The translations under genes and the position numbers were made by a program. This document shows positions 7,268 through 16,905 of a stretch of DNA of 37,164 bases, piece after piece. The stretch covers positions 1 to 37,164 of the forward strand of contig CAIZGN010000513.1 of NCBI GenBank assembly GCA_903932505.1, written 5' to 3'. Positions within the stretch are counted from its first letter, which is position 1. Every line of letters begins with the position of its first letter. The notes below the pieces were generated by a model that saw only the letters and a program-made list of their open reading frames with translations, was not told the origin of the DNA and did no database searches. The stretch is from Candidatus Hydrogenedentota bacterium (GTDB lineage: Bacteria; Hydrogenedentota; Hydrogenedentia; Hydrogenedentales; CAIZGN01).

Positions 7268-8856
7268 ACCAGACACCCGGCGGAATTCGATGGCGCATCG
7301 GCGACGTCCCCAATCTCGGCTCCGGAAAGATTCTTGGTTCCTATGCCCCGCTGTTTGGATGGTGTGTACCGGGGCAAATACACATCCACCCGGGTACCTT
7401 CACCCAGCACACTCTCAACCAGCACATACCCCCCATGCTGCCGAACTATCCCGTATACCGTCGAAAGCCCCAGACCCGTACCTCGGTCTTTTCCCTTGGT
7501 GCTGAAGAACGGCTCGAATATCCGGGACAGCGTGAGCGGACTCATCCCCATCCCGGTGTCCGATACCGAAATAACGACGTACTCACCCGGCAGCGCATCT
7601 GGGTGCAAGCGAACCGCTGCCTCATCAATCTTTCGGTTCTGCGTTTCGACCACAATACGACCCCCGTCCTCGACCGCATCCCGCGCATTCACCAGCAGGT
7701 TGCTCAGCACCTGATCCAACTGCGATGAATCCACCTGTACAGCCCATAGCCCGTCTTGGGGGCGCCAATCCATCGGTATCGTCCCCCCGCCCACATGCTC
7801 AAACATCCGCACAAGCGTCTCCGTGGCCGTGTTGACGTCCACCACCTGCGGCGACACCGGTTGCCGACGCGCAAAGGCAAGCAGCTGCCGAACCAGTCCC
7901 GCCGAACGCTGCGTGGCGGACACAATCTCCTCCACATACGGCCGCATGGAATCGACACTCGCAGAGTGACTCAACGCCAAATCGGCATACCCCATGATCA
8001 CGGTCAGCATGTTGTTGAAATCATGCGCCATGCCGCCCGCCAATTGCCCGAAAGACTCCATTTTCTGGGACTGCAGCAGCTGTAGTTCAAGCAGCTTGCG
8101 CTCTGTCACATCCTGCACCGTCCCCACCGCGCCCGAAAGCCGTTCGTCCGCATCGAAAACCGGCTCCGCGCAAATCTGTATCCAGCGGAACCCCGCGCCG
8201 GACTCCAGACGCTGTTCAGCGCGATACGTCCCGGCAGAAATAGCCCGGCACCACTCGGACTCGGGAATCATATGGTCGCCCGGATATGAGGCGAGAAAAA
8301 AGCCCTCGTAGCAAATCCACGTCTCGGCGGAGACACCCAGAATGGCGGCCGCGCTCGCAGAAAAAATCGATTGCCGGGATACCGCATCATAACGCCAGTG
8401 GCCCATATGCGCGATATCCTGGGCCCGCCGCAAATTTTCTTCGCTCCGCTCCAGCGCGTCTTGGGCCTGCTGATGCTCCACCCGCAACTGCCATTCGCGA
8501 AGGATGCGCTCAGCCGTGTGCACAATGTCCCGAAAGGCCTCCGCCGATTTAAGGATGTAGTCCACCGCGCCACTTTTCATGATTTCCACTGCGATTCTTT
8601 CATCCCCGTGACTAGTCATTACCGCAATGGGAAAAGAGCTGCAATTCGGGGGAGGAACAAGGGCTTCAAGGGCCAGACCGTCGGGAAGATTAAGATCCAT
8701 CAATGCGAGATCCGGAGGACGCGCTACGGACGCCTGCCGGTATTCGGCCAGGGTGCCCACCGACTCCACCAGCCAGTGCGGGGCACTGCCACGAAAGGCG
8801 CGGGTAATCACCTCCACATGGGCAATCTCATCTTCTACCAATAACAATCGAGCCAT
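7264..8856 (-). CDS. sensor histidine kinase: receiver - PAS - HisKA - HATPase
   Basis: 530 residues, soluble. The receiver (about 1-120) has VEDE, D54 in MDLNLPDG and K103. A PAS domain with its PAC tail spans about 145-255 (MGHWRYDA, GFRWIQICAEPVFD, GTVQDVTERK). The kinase core has the H-box GGMAHDFNNML with H278, the N-box VLSNLLVNARDA, G1 DTGMGM, FEPFFSTK and GTGLGLSTV. The ORF track extends this gene to 9108, but that stretch is the shadow of the receiver gene upstream. The ATG at 8856 follows GGGAGGG by 3 bases and begins MARLLLVEDE, a receiver start. It lies 43 bases downstream of the pseudo-receiver gene, probably on one transcript. Confidence 0.93.
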   Translation of the reverse strand: MARLLLVEDEIAHVEVITRAFRGSAPHWLVESVGTLAEYRQASVARPPDLALMDLNLPDGLALEALVPPPNCSSFPIAVMTSHGDERIAVEIMKSGAVDYILKSAEAFRDIVHTAERILREWQLRVEHQQAQDALERSEENLRRAQDIAHMGHWRYDAVSRQSIFSASAAAILGVSAETWICYEGFFLASYPGDHMIPESEWCRAISAGTYRAEQRLESGAGFRWIQICAEPVFDADERLSGAVGTVQDVTERKLLELQLLQSQKMESFGQLAGGMAHDFNNMLTVIMGYADLALSHSASVDSMRPYVEEIVSATQRSAGLVRQLLAFARRQPVSPQVVDVNTATETLVRMFEHVGGGTIPMDWRPQDGLWAVQVDSSQLDQVLSNLLVNARDAVEDGGRIVVETQNRKIDEAAVRLHPDALPGEYVVISVSDTGMGMSPLTLSRIFEPFFSTKGKDRGTGLGLSTVYGIVRQHGGYVLVESVLGEGTRVDVYLPRYTPSKQRGIGTKNLSGAEIGDVADAPSNSAGCLV

Positions 8857-8899
8857 CAGCCCTCCCAAGCCAGCTGGTACACCAGCAATTAAAGAAAAC

Positions 8900-9403
8900 T
8901 CAAGACTCCGCGCCATCCTTACGGGCGTCCGACTCTTGCTTCTCGATCGCCCGTTCCAGCACCACCGCAAGCACCTTGGCTGAAACTGGCTTGATGATAA
9001 GGTCGCCCGAGAAGGTTTCGATGGTGCGCGCACAGGCCACCGTCTCGTCAAAGGGGGAAGTGAGTAGAAGGGGAATACCGGGGCGCACCCGAAGCACTTC
9101 GCGCGCAAGAGCCTCCCCGTTCAAACCCGGCAAGTCAATACCCGCAATGAGGGATGAAAAGAAATCCGGTCGCGAAAGAAAATCGGCAAGCGCAGCATCC
9201 CCGTCTCCATGCATTATAACGCTGTACCCCAATTCCTCCAGCAAACGACCATTGATCCGGGCTACATCCGGATCCCGCTCCACATACAGCACCCGCTTGC
9301 CCGAAGGCACAGGCATTGCGCCCTCCGGCATGGGTACCAGCGTCGGGTGAATGCCTTCCTCGCCCTCGGGGGCAAAGGGGCTGCTTTTCACTTTATTAGC
9401 CAC
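8900..9403 (-). CDS. stand-alone receiver-like protein lacking the phospho-acceptor Asp
   Basis: 167 residues: a disordered N-terminus of about 36 residues, then a CheY-like fold (VLYVERDPDV, GYSVIMHGDGDAALADF, LIAGIDLPGLNG, PLLLTSPFDE, LIIKPVSAKVL). Aligning on the PGxxG turn puts G88 where the phosphorylated Asp belongs, and the first acidic pair reads E42-R43 instead of two acidic residues. The switch Thr and the Lys before Pro are kept. It is likely a non-phosphorylatable pseudo-receiver that binds partners, perhaps the kinase encoded 43 bases downstream. The start is a GTG at 9403 with a weak ribosome site; the internal ATG at residue 25 is an alternative. There is no DNA-binding domain. 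Confidence 0.8.
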   Translation of the reverse strand: MANKVKSSPFAPEGEEGIHPTLVPMPEGAMPVPSGKRVLYVERDPDVARINGRLLEELGYSVIMHGDGDAALADFLSRPDFFSSLIAGIDLPGLNGEALAREVLRVRPGIPLLLTSPFDETVACARTIETFSGDLIIKPVSAKVLAVVLERAIEKQESDARKDGAES

Positions 9404-9464
9404 AAGAAAGACCCCACTTCTAAAAGAAGTACACTTGGTGTTTGCCGACGCCTGCAGCGACGAT

Positions 9465-9490
9465 CGGCTGGGATGAGCGGCTGGGATGAG
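9465..9490 (+). repeat. 13-bp tandem duplication
   Basis: CGGCTGGGATGAG occurs twice head to tail (9465-9477 and 9478-9490), immediately beside the hairpin downstream of the chemoreceptor gene. It lies between the chemoreceptor and the pseudo-receiver gene. Confidence 0.7.
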
Positions 9491-9518
9491 CGGAGCGGGC
9501 CTTCGGCCCGCTCCGCTC
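9488..9518 (-). terminator. strong GC hairpin downstream of the chemoreceptor gene
   Basis: A perfect 14-bp stem (GAGCGGAGCGGGCC / GGCCCGCTCCGCTC) with a three-base loop starts about 10 bases beyond the chemoreceptor stop. Its position fits transcript ending or 3'-end protection of the cheW-chemoreceptor mRNA. There is no U-tract on either side, so it may act as a Rho-assisted or stabilising hairpin instead of a classical intrinsic terminator. Confidence 0.5.
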
Positions 9519-9527
9519 CAGATTCAA

Positions 9528-11615
9528 CTAAAAATCGGCAAGATCGTTGTCGTCCAAGGGGAGCACCTGTTTGGGATCCACCGTCACCATCCCATGCGAC
9601 CCTTTACGACCCGTCTGGATGGCAGGCACATGGATCGAGTGACTTCCCGGGGAACTGATATGCCCAAGCTGCCGGTGCTGTTGGGGCGCGGCAGCCCGAC
9701 GGTTCATCGGTGCCGAACTCGCCGGAGCGCGCTTCGCGCTCCGATTCGTGTTCACCGCACCGGCACCGCCCACCAGCGCCATCAGTGTGGCCACCATCTC
9801 GTTCAGCTCGCGGGATTGCGCCGACAACTCTTCGCTCGCCGAGGCCGCCTCTTCGGAATTCGCGGCGTTCGCCTGAGTCACCTTGTCCATCTCTGACACG
9901 GCCAGATTCACCTGATCAATGCCCTTGGACTGCTCATTCGTCGCCGTGGCCACTTCAGCCACCAGCGCCGCGACTTTCTGGGCCGACTGGGCGATTTCAT
10001 CCAATATCTGGCCGACCTGCGTCGAGGAGGCCACACCGTTGTCCGCGTTCTTCTGCGCGCCTTCGATAAGCGCCGAGGTGTTCTTCGCGGCTTCAGCACT
10101 GCGCTGCGCTAGATTACGAACCTCTTCGGCCACCACCGCGAAGCCTTTGCCCGCGTCACCGGCACGCGCCGCTTCCACCGCTGCATTCAGCGCCAGCAGA
10201 TTCGTCTGGAACGCGATCTCGTCGATGGTCTTGATGATCTTCGCCGTTTCGTCCGACGACTTCTTAATGTCGTTGATCGCCTGGGCCATCTGCTTCATGG
10301 CTTCACGACCGCGACCGGCGGCCGTTTGCGCGTCGTTCGCCATTCCGTTGGCCTGCTGCGCGTTGTCCGCATTCTGACGCGTCATCGAGGCCATTTCCTC
10401 AAGCGAGGCCGAGGTCTCTTCCAGGCTGGACGCCTGCTCACTCGCACCCTCAGCCATCGACTGGCTCGATTGCGCCACCTGATTCGCAGCCGAGTCCACC
10501 TGTTCCGCGCCGTTCGTCAAACCACCGATAATCCGGTTCAACGGCCCGGTGATACTCCGCGTAATGAAGAGCGCCAGCACGATACCAATCACGGTACCGA
10601 TGCCGAGGCCCACAATCATCGTCCACGAACTGCGCCCCAGCGAGACCACCGCATCGGAGGCACCGGTCGCCGTTTGCTCCATGCCCGTACTCGCCGTGGT
10701 CTCCGCCGCCGCCAGCACCTTCTCGCCCGTCTCTCCACGGCGCTTGCCCAGATCCTCGCGGGCCGTCCAAGCCTTCAAAAAGGCGCCCATGCACCCCTTG
10801 TACTTGTCACCCGCCGCCCGGCACTGTTCGATCAAATCCAAGTCTTCCTGCAACTTGGTGATGGACTTCAACTCGTCCAGCTTCTTGGTGACATCCTCAA
10901 ACTTCTTCTCGGTTTCCGCAAAAAGCTTGGGGTCGCGGTTGGCAATCGCCTGCCAGGTTCCTGTCCGGATCCAGTTTCCGATGTCGACCACGTCGTTAGC
11001 CAAGGCCATTTTCTTCACCCGCTCAAGAATTTTCTCCTCGCCACTAGCCGCAGCCGTCGCGGCTGCATCGGCCGCAGTCGCACCAGCACCGGAAACCGCT
11101 GCTTTCACATCAGCCTCCAGCTTCGTTTTCTGACCCGCCAGAAAGTCCGCGCAGATTTTCATGTATTCGTCCGCAGCGACGATCGAAGCGTCCTTCTGCT
11201 CCTTCAGCACCGCAGTGGTCTTCACCGTCTCCTCAAGCAGTCCCTCATATTCCGTCGCCTGTTTCGTCGCTTCGGCAGCGTTCGTTTTCAGCCACTCGAT
11301 GTTCTCTTTGCCCGCCAGCTCCGTGGCCTTGACCAGATTCTCCTTCACGTTCTTCAGTTCCGTGCGGGCCGCGTCCAGAAACTGCGTTTCCTCGGTAAAC
11401 GCATAGCCCCGTGTCGCATACATCGTTTTCAGCGAAGTGCGCTCCACATCATTCGCCACCATCACCGCAGGCACATTTTTGTCCTGCATGGTCGTCGCGA
11501 TTTTGCTCACACTACTCATGCTCACCACCGCAAGCGCGCCCAAGGCGATCGCGATAAGAATCAGCAACGTGAAGCCCATCCCGATTTTGGCTCCCAACCC
11601 GGTATTCTTAAACAT
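9528..11615 (-). CDS. methyl-accepting chemotaxis protein
   Basis: 695 residues. TM1 is about 13-33. The extracytoplasmic helical sensor (about 34-330, four-helix-bundle type) is interrupted by an Ala/Gly-rich stretch at 172-192. TM2 is about 331-351. A very short HAMP-like segment ([15 protein letters not shown]) leads into the cytoplasmic coiled coil with methylation-type [13 protein letters not shown] at 397-409. The signalling tip reads [22 protein letters not shown] (465-486). A linker of about 65 residues ends in [10 protein letters not shown]; there is no NWETF-type CheR tether. The ATG at 11615 follows GGAG by 8 bases; the longer ORF start overlaps cheW. It is 43 bases downstream of cheW. 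Neither cheA nor other che genes are here, so it must feed a kinase array encoded elsewhere. Confidence 0.95.
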   Translation of the reverse strand: MFKNTGLGAKIGMGFTLLILIAIALGALAVVSMSSVSKIATTMQDKNVPAVMVANDVERTSLKTMYATRGYAFTEETQFLDAARTELKNVKENLVKATELAGKENIEWLKTNAAEATKQATEYEGLLEETVKTTAVLKEQKDASIVAADEYMKICADFLAGQKTKLEADVKAAVSGAGATAADAAATAAASGEEKILERVKKMALANDVVDIGNWIRTGTWQAIANRDPKLFAETEKKFEDVTKKLDELKSITKLQEDLDLIEQCRAAGDKYKGCMGAFLKAWTAREDLGKRRGETGEKVLAAAETTASTGMEQTATGASDAVVSLGRSSWTMIVGLGIGTVIGIVLALFITRSITGPLNRIIGGLTNGAEQVDSAANQVAQSSQSMAEGASEQASSLEETSASLEEMASMTRQNADNAQQANGMANDAQTAAGRGREAMKQMAQAINDIKKSSDETAKIIKTIDEIAFQTNLLALNAAVEAARAGDAGKGFAVVAEEVRNLAQRSAEAAKNTSALIEGAQKNADNGVASSTQVGQILDEIAQSAQKVAALVAEVATATNEQSKGIDQVNLAVSEMDKVTQANAANSEEAASASEELSAQSRELNEMVATLMALVGGAGAVNTNRSAKRAPASSAPMNRRAAAPQQHRQLGHISSPGSHSIHVPAIQTGRKGSHGMVTVDPKQVLPLDDNDLADF

Positions 11616-11658
11616 GGTCTCTACTCCTTCGTTTCGTTCATGGTTGCCTAATTCGCTC

Positions 11659-12177
11659 TTACTCGCTCGCCGCAGCACTCACCGCGGAAACTTCTTCAGC
11701 TGTCAACGCTTTGTCAACATCCAATAGCATCACGACCTTGTCCCCCAGTTTGCCCATACCAAGAATAAACTCCGTGTCCACGCTCGCACCCAGCGAGGGC
11801 GGCGGTTCAATGTGATCCTCCGGTACGTTCACCACCTCCGACACCTCGTCCACGATGAGGCCCATGGTGATCGGATCCCCGTTGCGCAGCACCTGCACCA
11901 CCACCACACACGTGCGCTCCGTATCCGCAGTCGCCTCCATCCCAAATTTCAGGCGAAGGTCCAGCACCGGGATCACCTTTCCGCGAAGATTGATCACCCC
12001 GCGCGTAAACACCGGTGTCCGTGGAACCCGCGTCACGGGCATGATCCCGATGATTTCCTGCACCTTGAGAATCCCCAAACCATAGGATTCCTCCCGAAGC
12101 TTGAAAGTCAGGTACTTTCCCGCCGCCGAGCTCATGGCCGAGCTGGCCGTTCCAGTGTCAACCGATCCCATTGCCAT
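11659..12177 (-). CDS. cheW: chemotaxis coupling protein CheW
   Basis: 172 residues, a single CheW domain linking chemoreceptors to the kinase CheA. Typical blocks are present: [52 protein letters not shown] (quoted in part as the family's central signature), [11 protein letters not shown] and an acidic end. An N-terminal extension of about 20 small residues precedes the fold. GAGGAG lies just before the ATG at 12177. It is the first gene of the cheW-chemoreceptor pair; the 495-base gap upstream holds a sigma54-type promoter facing it and a second, weaker sigma70 candidate. The C-terminal tail ([12 protein letters not shown]) is slightly longer than in E. coli CheW. Confidence 0.95.
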   Translation of the reverse strand: MAMGSVDTGTASSAMSSAAGKYLTFKLREESYGLGILKVQEIIGIMPVTRVPRTPVFTRGVINLRGKVIPVLDLRLKFGMEATADTERTCVVVVQVLRNGDPITMGLIVDEVSEVVNVPEDHIEPPPSLGASVDTEFILGMGKLGDKVVMLLDVDKALTAEEVSAVSAAASE

Positions 12178-12264
12178 ATCCGCTCTCCTCTCTTTGCGAA
12201 AAACGCGTTACACATCTATCCGGATGCCCGTGACGCCCAAACTCAGCAGCACCCGCTCACGCGC

Positions 12265-12292
12265 ATCATAAACGTCACGAATGGTCTTACAA
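12265..12292 (-). promoter_or_regulatory. possible sigma70 promoter for cheW
   Basis: On the minus strand TTGTAA (12287-12292), 16 bases, then TATGAT (12265-12270), which is five of six to the -10 consensus. It would give an 80-base leader to cheW. It could be a basal promoter beside the sigma54-type site further upstream. The -35 is weak. Confidence 0.3.
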
Positions 12293-12388
12293 TACTCTAC
12301 ACAACCAACGCCTATAAGACAACGTGGCTCAATGCTCATACAAGACCCGCGCAAGGGATTTAAAACTTTCACAGTCCACTTTTCTGAA

Positions 12389-12404
12389 GCAATTAGCGCG
12401 CCAA
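12389..12404 (-). promoter_or_regulatory. sigma54-type -24/-12 promoter facing cheW
   Basis: The minus strand reads TTGGCGCG-CTAA-TTGC, differing from the sigma54 consensus YTGGCACG-N4-TTGC at a single base, with the invariant GG and GC doublets 12 bases apart as required. The start would be near 12377, about 200 bases before cheW. A gene for a sigma54-dependent activator begins 270 bases away on the other strand. Confidence 0.65.
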
Positions 12405-12478
12405 TCCCTTCATTTCCTGCAAGTCAATGAAATACAAGCACTTGCAAGAGCACATGCATCCCCGACTCACCGCGAAAG

Positions 12479-12498
12479 GGTGTGAATTTTTGAACACC
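12479..12498. promoter_or_regulatory. NifA-type upstream activator site (TGT-N10-ACA dyad)
   Basis: GGTGT-GAATTTTTGA-ACACC is a perfect 5-bp inverted repeat with a 10-base spacer. It contains TGT-N10-ACA, the known NifA upstream activator sequence. Its centre is about 110 bases upstream of the start predicted from the sigma54-type promoter, within the usual enhancer range. It lies between the promoters of cheW and of the NifA-like gene, so it may serve either. Confidence 0.55.
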
Positions 12499-12621
12499 TC
12501 CCACCAGTAATCTCTGCAAGCCATTGCTCATCAATACCTTAGGGCACTGTTCAAAAATGACCAGGTGCGCAAAACTGAACAGGCTTTCAAGACCTCGGTT
12601 AAATAAAACGACCAGCGCCGC

Positions 12622-12650
12622 TTGACAACCCGCGCGTAACTCGGTATAAA
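12622..12650 (+). promoter_or_regulatory. sigma70 promoter of the NifA-like activator
   Basis: Perfect -35 TTGACA (12622-12627), an optimal 17-base spacer and TATAAA (12645-12650), five of six to consensus. The predicted start is near 12657, only about 16 bases before the ATG at 12673, and AAAGGA lies between. This is the strongest promoter in the window. Confidence 0.8.
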
Positions 12651-12672
12651 GGCCAGACAAAGGAACCCATAC

Positions 12673-14229
<1,557 letters not shown>

Positions 14230-14244
14230 GTGCCAGACGGACAG

Positions 14245-14298
14245 ATGCACTACAGGTGCATTAAGAACACTCTTTGTGCCTTTGTGCCTTCGTGTGAG
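14245..14298 (+). repeat. intergenic hairpin plus short tandem TTTGTGCC repeat
   Basis: A weak inverted repeat ATGCAC-TACAG-GTGCAT (14245-14261) lies just after the activator stop and could help end its transcript. It is followed by CTTTGTGCC-TTTGTGCC-TTCGTGTGAG (14272-14298), an 8-base unit repeated in tandem. The sequence style resembles dispersed intergenic repeats I have seen in other environmental genomes; that resemblance is from memory. Confidence 0.4.
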
Positions 14299-14366
14299 AC
14301 ATATCGCTTTACAGACCCCTTTCCTGACGCCTCACAAGTGAAGATGCAGCGGTGCCGCCACTTGTG

Positions 14367-14372
14367 TATAAT
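14367..14372 (+). promoter_or_regulatory. candidate -10 element for the RNase D gene
   Basis: A perfect TATAAT (14367-14372) lies 36 bases before the GTG start. No good -35 is visible at 16-18 bases upstream. If used, it would start the co-directional run of four genes from 14409. Confidence 0.4.
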
Positions 14373-14408
14373 GAACCCAAGTCTGGTCGCAAACAACACA
14401 GGTGACGC

Positions 14409-15539
14409 GTGGAGCTGCCCAAGTACGAATTAATCACCAATAGTGACGAATGGCGCGCCTGTTACGAGATTCTGCGCGTCGAACCCCGTATTGGGCTCGA
14501 TCTCGAGGCCAACAGCCTGTATGCCTACCGCGAAAAAATCTGCCTCATCCAAATTTCCGTTCCCGGCCACGATTTCATCCTGGACCCTCTCGCGGGCTTC
14601 AAATTCGACGAATTAGGCGAAATTCTGGCCGATTCGGACATTGAAAAGATATTTCACGCCTCGGATTATGACCTTACCCTTCTTCGGGGCGGCTATGGAT
14701 GGGTGGTCGACCGTCTCTTTGACACCATGTGGGCGGCGCGCATCCTTGGCCATACCAAAATGGGTCTGGCCGGGTTTCTCTCCGATTTGTACGGGATCGC
14801 CTTGGTAAAACGCCATCAAAAGGCCGACTGGTCAGCCCGCCCGCTCACGGAGTCCCAGTTGTCCTATGCCCAGATGGACACCCACTATCTGTTGCGGCTC
14901 CGCGATGAAATGGCGAACCAACTGGAAGCGCGCGGACTCACTGTTGAGGCCCTCGAAATCTTCACCAATGCCTGCCGAATCCCCCCGCTGCTTCGTACCT
15001 TTGACCCGGAGGGATTTTGGTCCCTGCCCGGTGCCAGACGCCTGAGCGGGCGAGGATTGGCCATTCTGCGGGCTTTGTATGGCTTTCGCGAGCAGGAGGC
15101 CCAGCGTCGCGATGCCCCCGTATTCAAGGTTCTCTCCAATGAACTGCTCGTAAAGCTTGCCGAGGCAGCGCCGCTGGATGCCCAGTCCCTGCTCCGCATT
15201 GACGGACTCTCCCGAAAACTCGCGGATCGCATGGGCGAGCGACTGGCTGGCGTGATCGCCAAGGGTGCGGCGACTAAACCGCCTTTACCCCCAGTGCGTA
15301 CCCCGCGCGAGGACAATGGTGCGCTCGGCCGCTACAAGACCCTGTATGCATGGCGGAGGGAGAGTGCGCTGCGGCGGGGGGTGGAGTCGGATGTCATTAT
15401 GACCCGGGAAACCATGTGGGACTTGGCCATGCGCAATCCCACGCGTCTCGAAGACCTGGAATCCGTGGAGACGCTCGGGCCTTGTCGGCGTGCGATGTAC
15501 GCGGACGACCTCCTGCGCGCCCTCGGGGAAACCGAATGA
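14409..15539 (+). CDS. rnd: ribonuclease D (3'-5' exoribonuclease, DEDDy) with HRDC region
   Basis: 376 residues, normal for RNase D, which trims 3' ends of tRNA precursors and other small RNAs. All DEDDy residues are visible: D31 and E33 in GLDLEANSLY, D88 in FHASDYDL, and Y153/D157 in SYAQMDTHYLL. The C-terminal half contains one or two HRDC-like nucleic-acid-binding modules (FREQEAQRRDAPVFKVLSN, then GRYKTLYAWRRESALRRG). The start is GTG at 14409, preceded by AGGTGA. Conserved gene order with the downstream genes is not known to me, but they are co-directional with gaps of only 70 and 72 bases. Confidence 0.93.
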   Translation: MELPKYELITNSDEWRACYEILRVEPRIGLDLEANSLYAYREKICLIQISVPGHDFILDPLAGFKFDELGEILADSDIEKIFHASDYDLTLLRGGYGWVVDRLFDTMWAARILGHTKMGLAGFLSDLYGIALVKRHQKADWSARPLTESQLSYAQMDTHYLLRLRDEMANQLEARGLTVEALEIFTNACRIPPLLRTFDPEGFWSLPGARRLSGRGLAILRALYGFREQEAQRRDAPVFKVLSNELLVKLAEAAPLDAQSLLRIDGLSRKLADRMGERLAGVIAKGAATKPPLPPVRTPREDNGALGRYKTLYAWRRESALRRGVESDVIMTRETMWDLAMRNPTRLEDLESVETLGPCRRAMYADDLLRALGETE

Positions 15540-15609
15540 TGGGTATTCGATAGGTGAGCATCAATAACAAGTCGGGGGGCCTCAGGCGCGTTGCGCGCGT
15601 GGAGACGCC

Positions 15610-16833
15610 ATGAACCGTTGGACGCATATCCGCCCGGGTTTTGAACGCGCTTGGGGAATTTCCCACCTTGAAATGGTGATCCGCCTCGAAAAGGCCATGC
15701 TCGTTGTGCGGTATGTGCTTTCGATTCTCTTATCGGCTTGGATTGCACTGGGATTTTCTCTCGAACACACGGGCGAAGAGATCTTGGTGATAATCGCGTT
15801 TCTTGCGCACAACGCCTTCTCGCACTATGCGTTTATCATGAAACGCCGACACCTCTTTCTTAATCTAGCCAATTTTGTTTTCTACTTGGGCACAACCTCC
15901 CTCGTAGTGACTCTGGGTTACCCCGCCGTGCCGTCCAGCGCCCTCTACCTTATCTTTGTGGTGGGTTACGCCGCCTACGCCCCGAGCTTCCTCAACGTCT
16001 TCTCCGTGGTTCTCGTTTCGGCCGGAGCGCAAGTTGCTGCGGTCGCCGTCCAATGGATTACCTGGGGCATCATGCCCGACTATCTGCCGCTTTTCTGGCA
16101 CACCATCGCGCTCCTTTGTGGCGGATGGATGATCGCCCAGCTCATGAGTTATTCAGCCAACGTCCGGCGGCAGGCCCGGGAACACGCCCGGAACCTCGCT
16201 TTTTCCGAGGAAACCATCCGCGTAATTCTGGACACGACCCCCGACCCCATCCTCGTCTATGACGAGGCGGGCACTATTTCTGAAATCAATGAACCCGCCT
16301 GCAACTTCCTCGGCATTCCCCGGGAGCAACTTAAAGGTCAGCACTTTGCTGCCTTCCTCAATATCGAAAATCTACTGACACCGCCGGAACAAGAACCCGG
16401 TGCCATTCAGGTCTCCGAGGCCGAAGCCGTGATTCTTACCGACCGGGGTGAAAAAAAGAACATTCAGATGCGCTTGCGCTCATTTTACCGGGCAAACCGC
16501 CGACACCATGTCGCAGTGCTTGCCGAGCAGATACCGGAACCGTCACAATTCCCCGCCACCGCCCCGGGCGCGCCCGAAGAGGAGCAGCAAGACCAAGCCC
16601 TAGAATACCGGCAGGCCTATATCGAAACCATTGTGCGGCGCATTCGTTCCCCGCTCTCTTCCGTGTCTGGACTCATCGAACTGCTGCTCGAAGGTACCAG
16701 CGGAGATCTGGTCGATTCACAGCGCCAGGCACTCCAAAGCTGCCGACGCAGCCTGCAACGGATATTCGCTTTGCTCCAGGATCCCCATGGACGCATCCAG
16801 AAGCGGAGACTCCCGCCCGGAAACCCGCGCTAG
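15610..16833 (+). CDS. membrane PAS protein ending in a degenerate histidine-kinase dimerisation stub
   Basis: 407 residues. Five or six hydrophobic segments span about 32-180 (for example VVRYVLSILLSAWIALGF and LYLIFVVGYAAYA). A PAS domain follows at about 200-305 (ILDTTPDPILVYDEAGTISE, NFLGIPREQLKG). The C-terminus resembles a HisKA helical hairpin (about 335-392), but the phospho-His motif SHEIRTPL reads VRRIRSPL, so R343 replaces His. The protein ends without an ATPase domain and with a basic tail. It is therefore probably a membrane sensor that signals by protein contact. GGAG lies 5 bases before the ATG. It sits between rnd and the DnaA-like/coiled-coil gene. The frame is intact, so this is not an obvious frameshift remnant. 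Confidence 0.85.
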   Translation: MNRWTHIRPGFERAWGISHLEMVIRLEKAMLVVRYVLSILLSAWIALGFSLEHTGEEILVIIAFLAHNAFSHYAFIMKRRHLFLNLANFVFYLGTTSLVVTLGYPAVPSSALYLIFVVGYAAYAPSFLNVFSVVLVSAGAQVAAVAVQWITWGIMPDYLPLFWHTIALLCGGWMIAQLMSYSANVRRQAREHARNLAFSEETIRVILDTTPDPILVYDEAGTISEINEPACNFLGIPREQLKGQHFAAFLNIENLLTPPEQEPGAIQVSEAEAVILTDRGEKKNIQMRLRSFYRANRRHHVAVLAEQIPEPSQFPATAPGAPEEEQQDQALEYRQAYIETIVRRIRSPLSSVSGLIELLLEGTSGDLVDSQRQALQSCRRSLQRIFALLQDPHGRIQKRRLPPGNPR

Positions 16834-16905
16834 GCAGGTTGACTGTCCGAGCACGGGGGGCTACAATCAGCGCACGGGAGGAAACTTCGGCAAAGCCGTA
16901 CGCTT

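Larger units (their letters stand above)
12178..12672. other. 495-base divergent regulatory gap, cheW / NifA-like activator
   Basis: No convincing gene lies here. The 126-residue minus ORF (12424..12804) has no recognisable family features and runs into the activator gene. The gap holds the sigma54-type and sigma70 candidates for cheW, the TGT-N10-ACA dyad, and the activator's own sigma70 promoter. It also holds a further 7-bp inverted repeat CTGTTCA (12547-12553) / TGAACAG (12576-12582) with a 22-base spacer, which could be another binding site. Confidence 0.6.

Noticed and set aside
10326-11651. 441-residue plus ORF antisense to the chemoreceptor
   Set aside because: Arg/His-rich shadow of a gene with complete chemoreceptor signatures.
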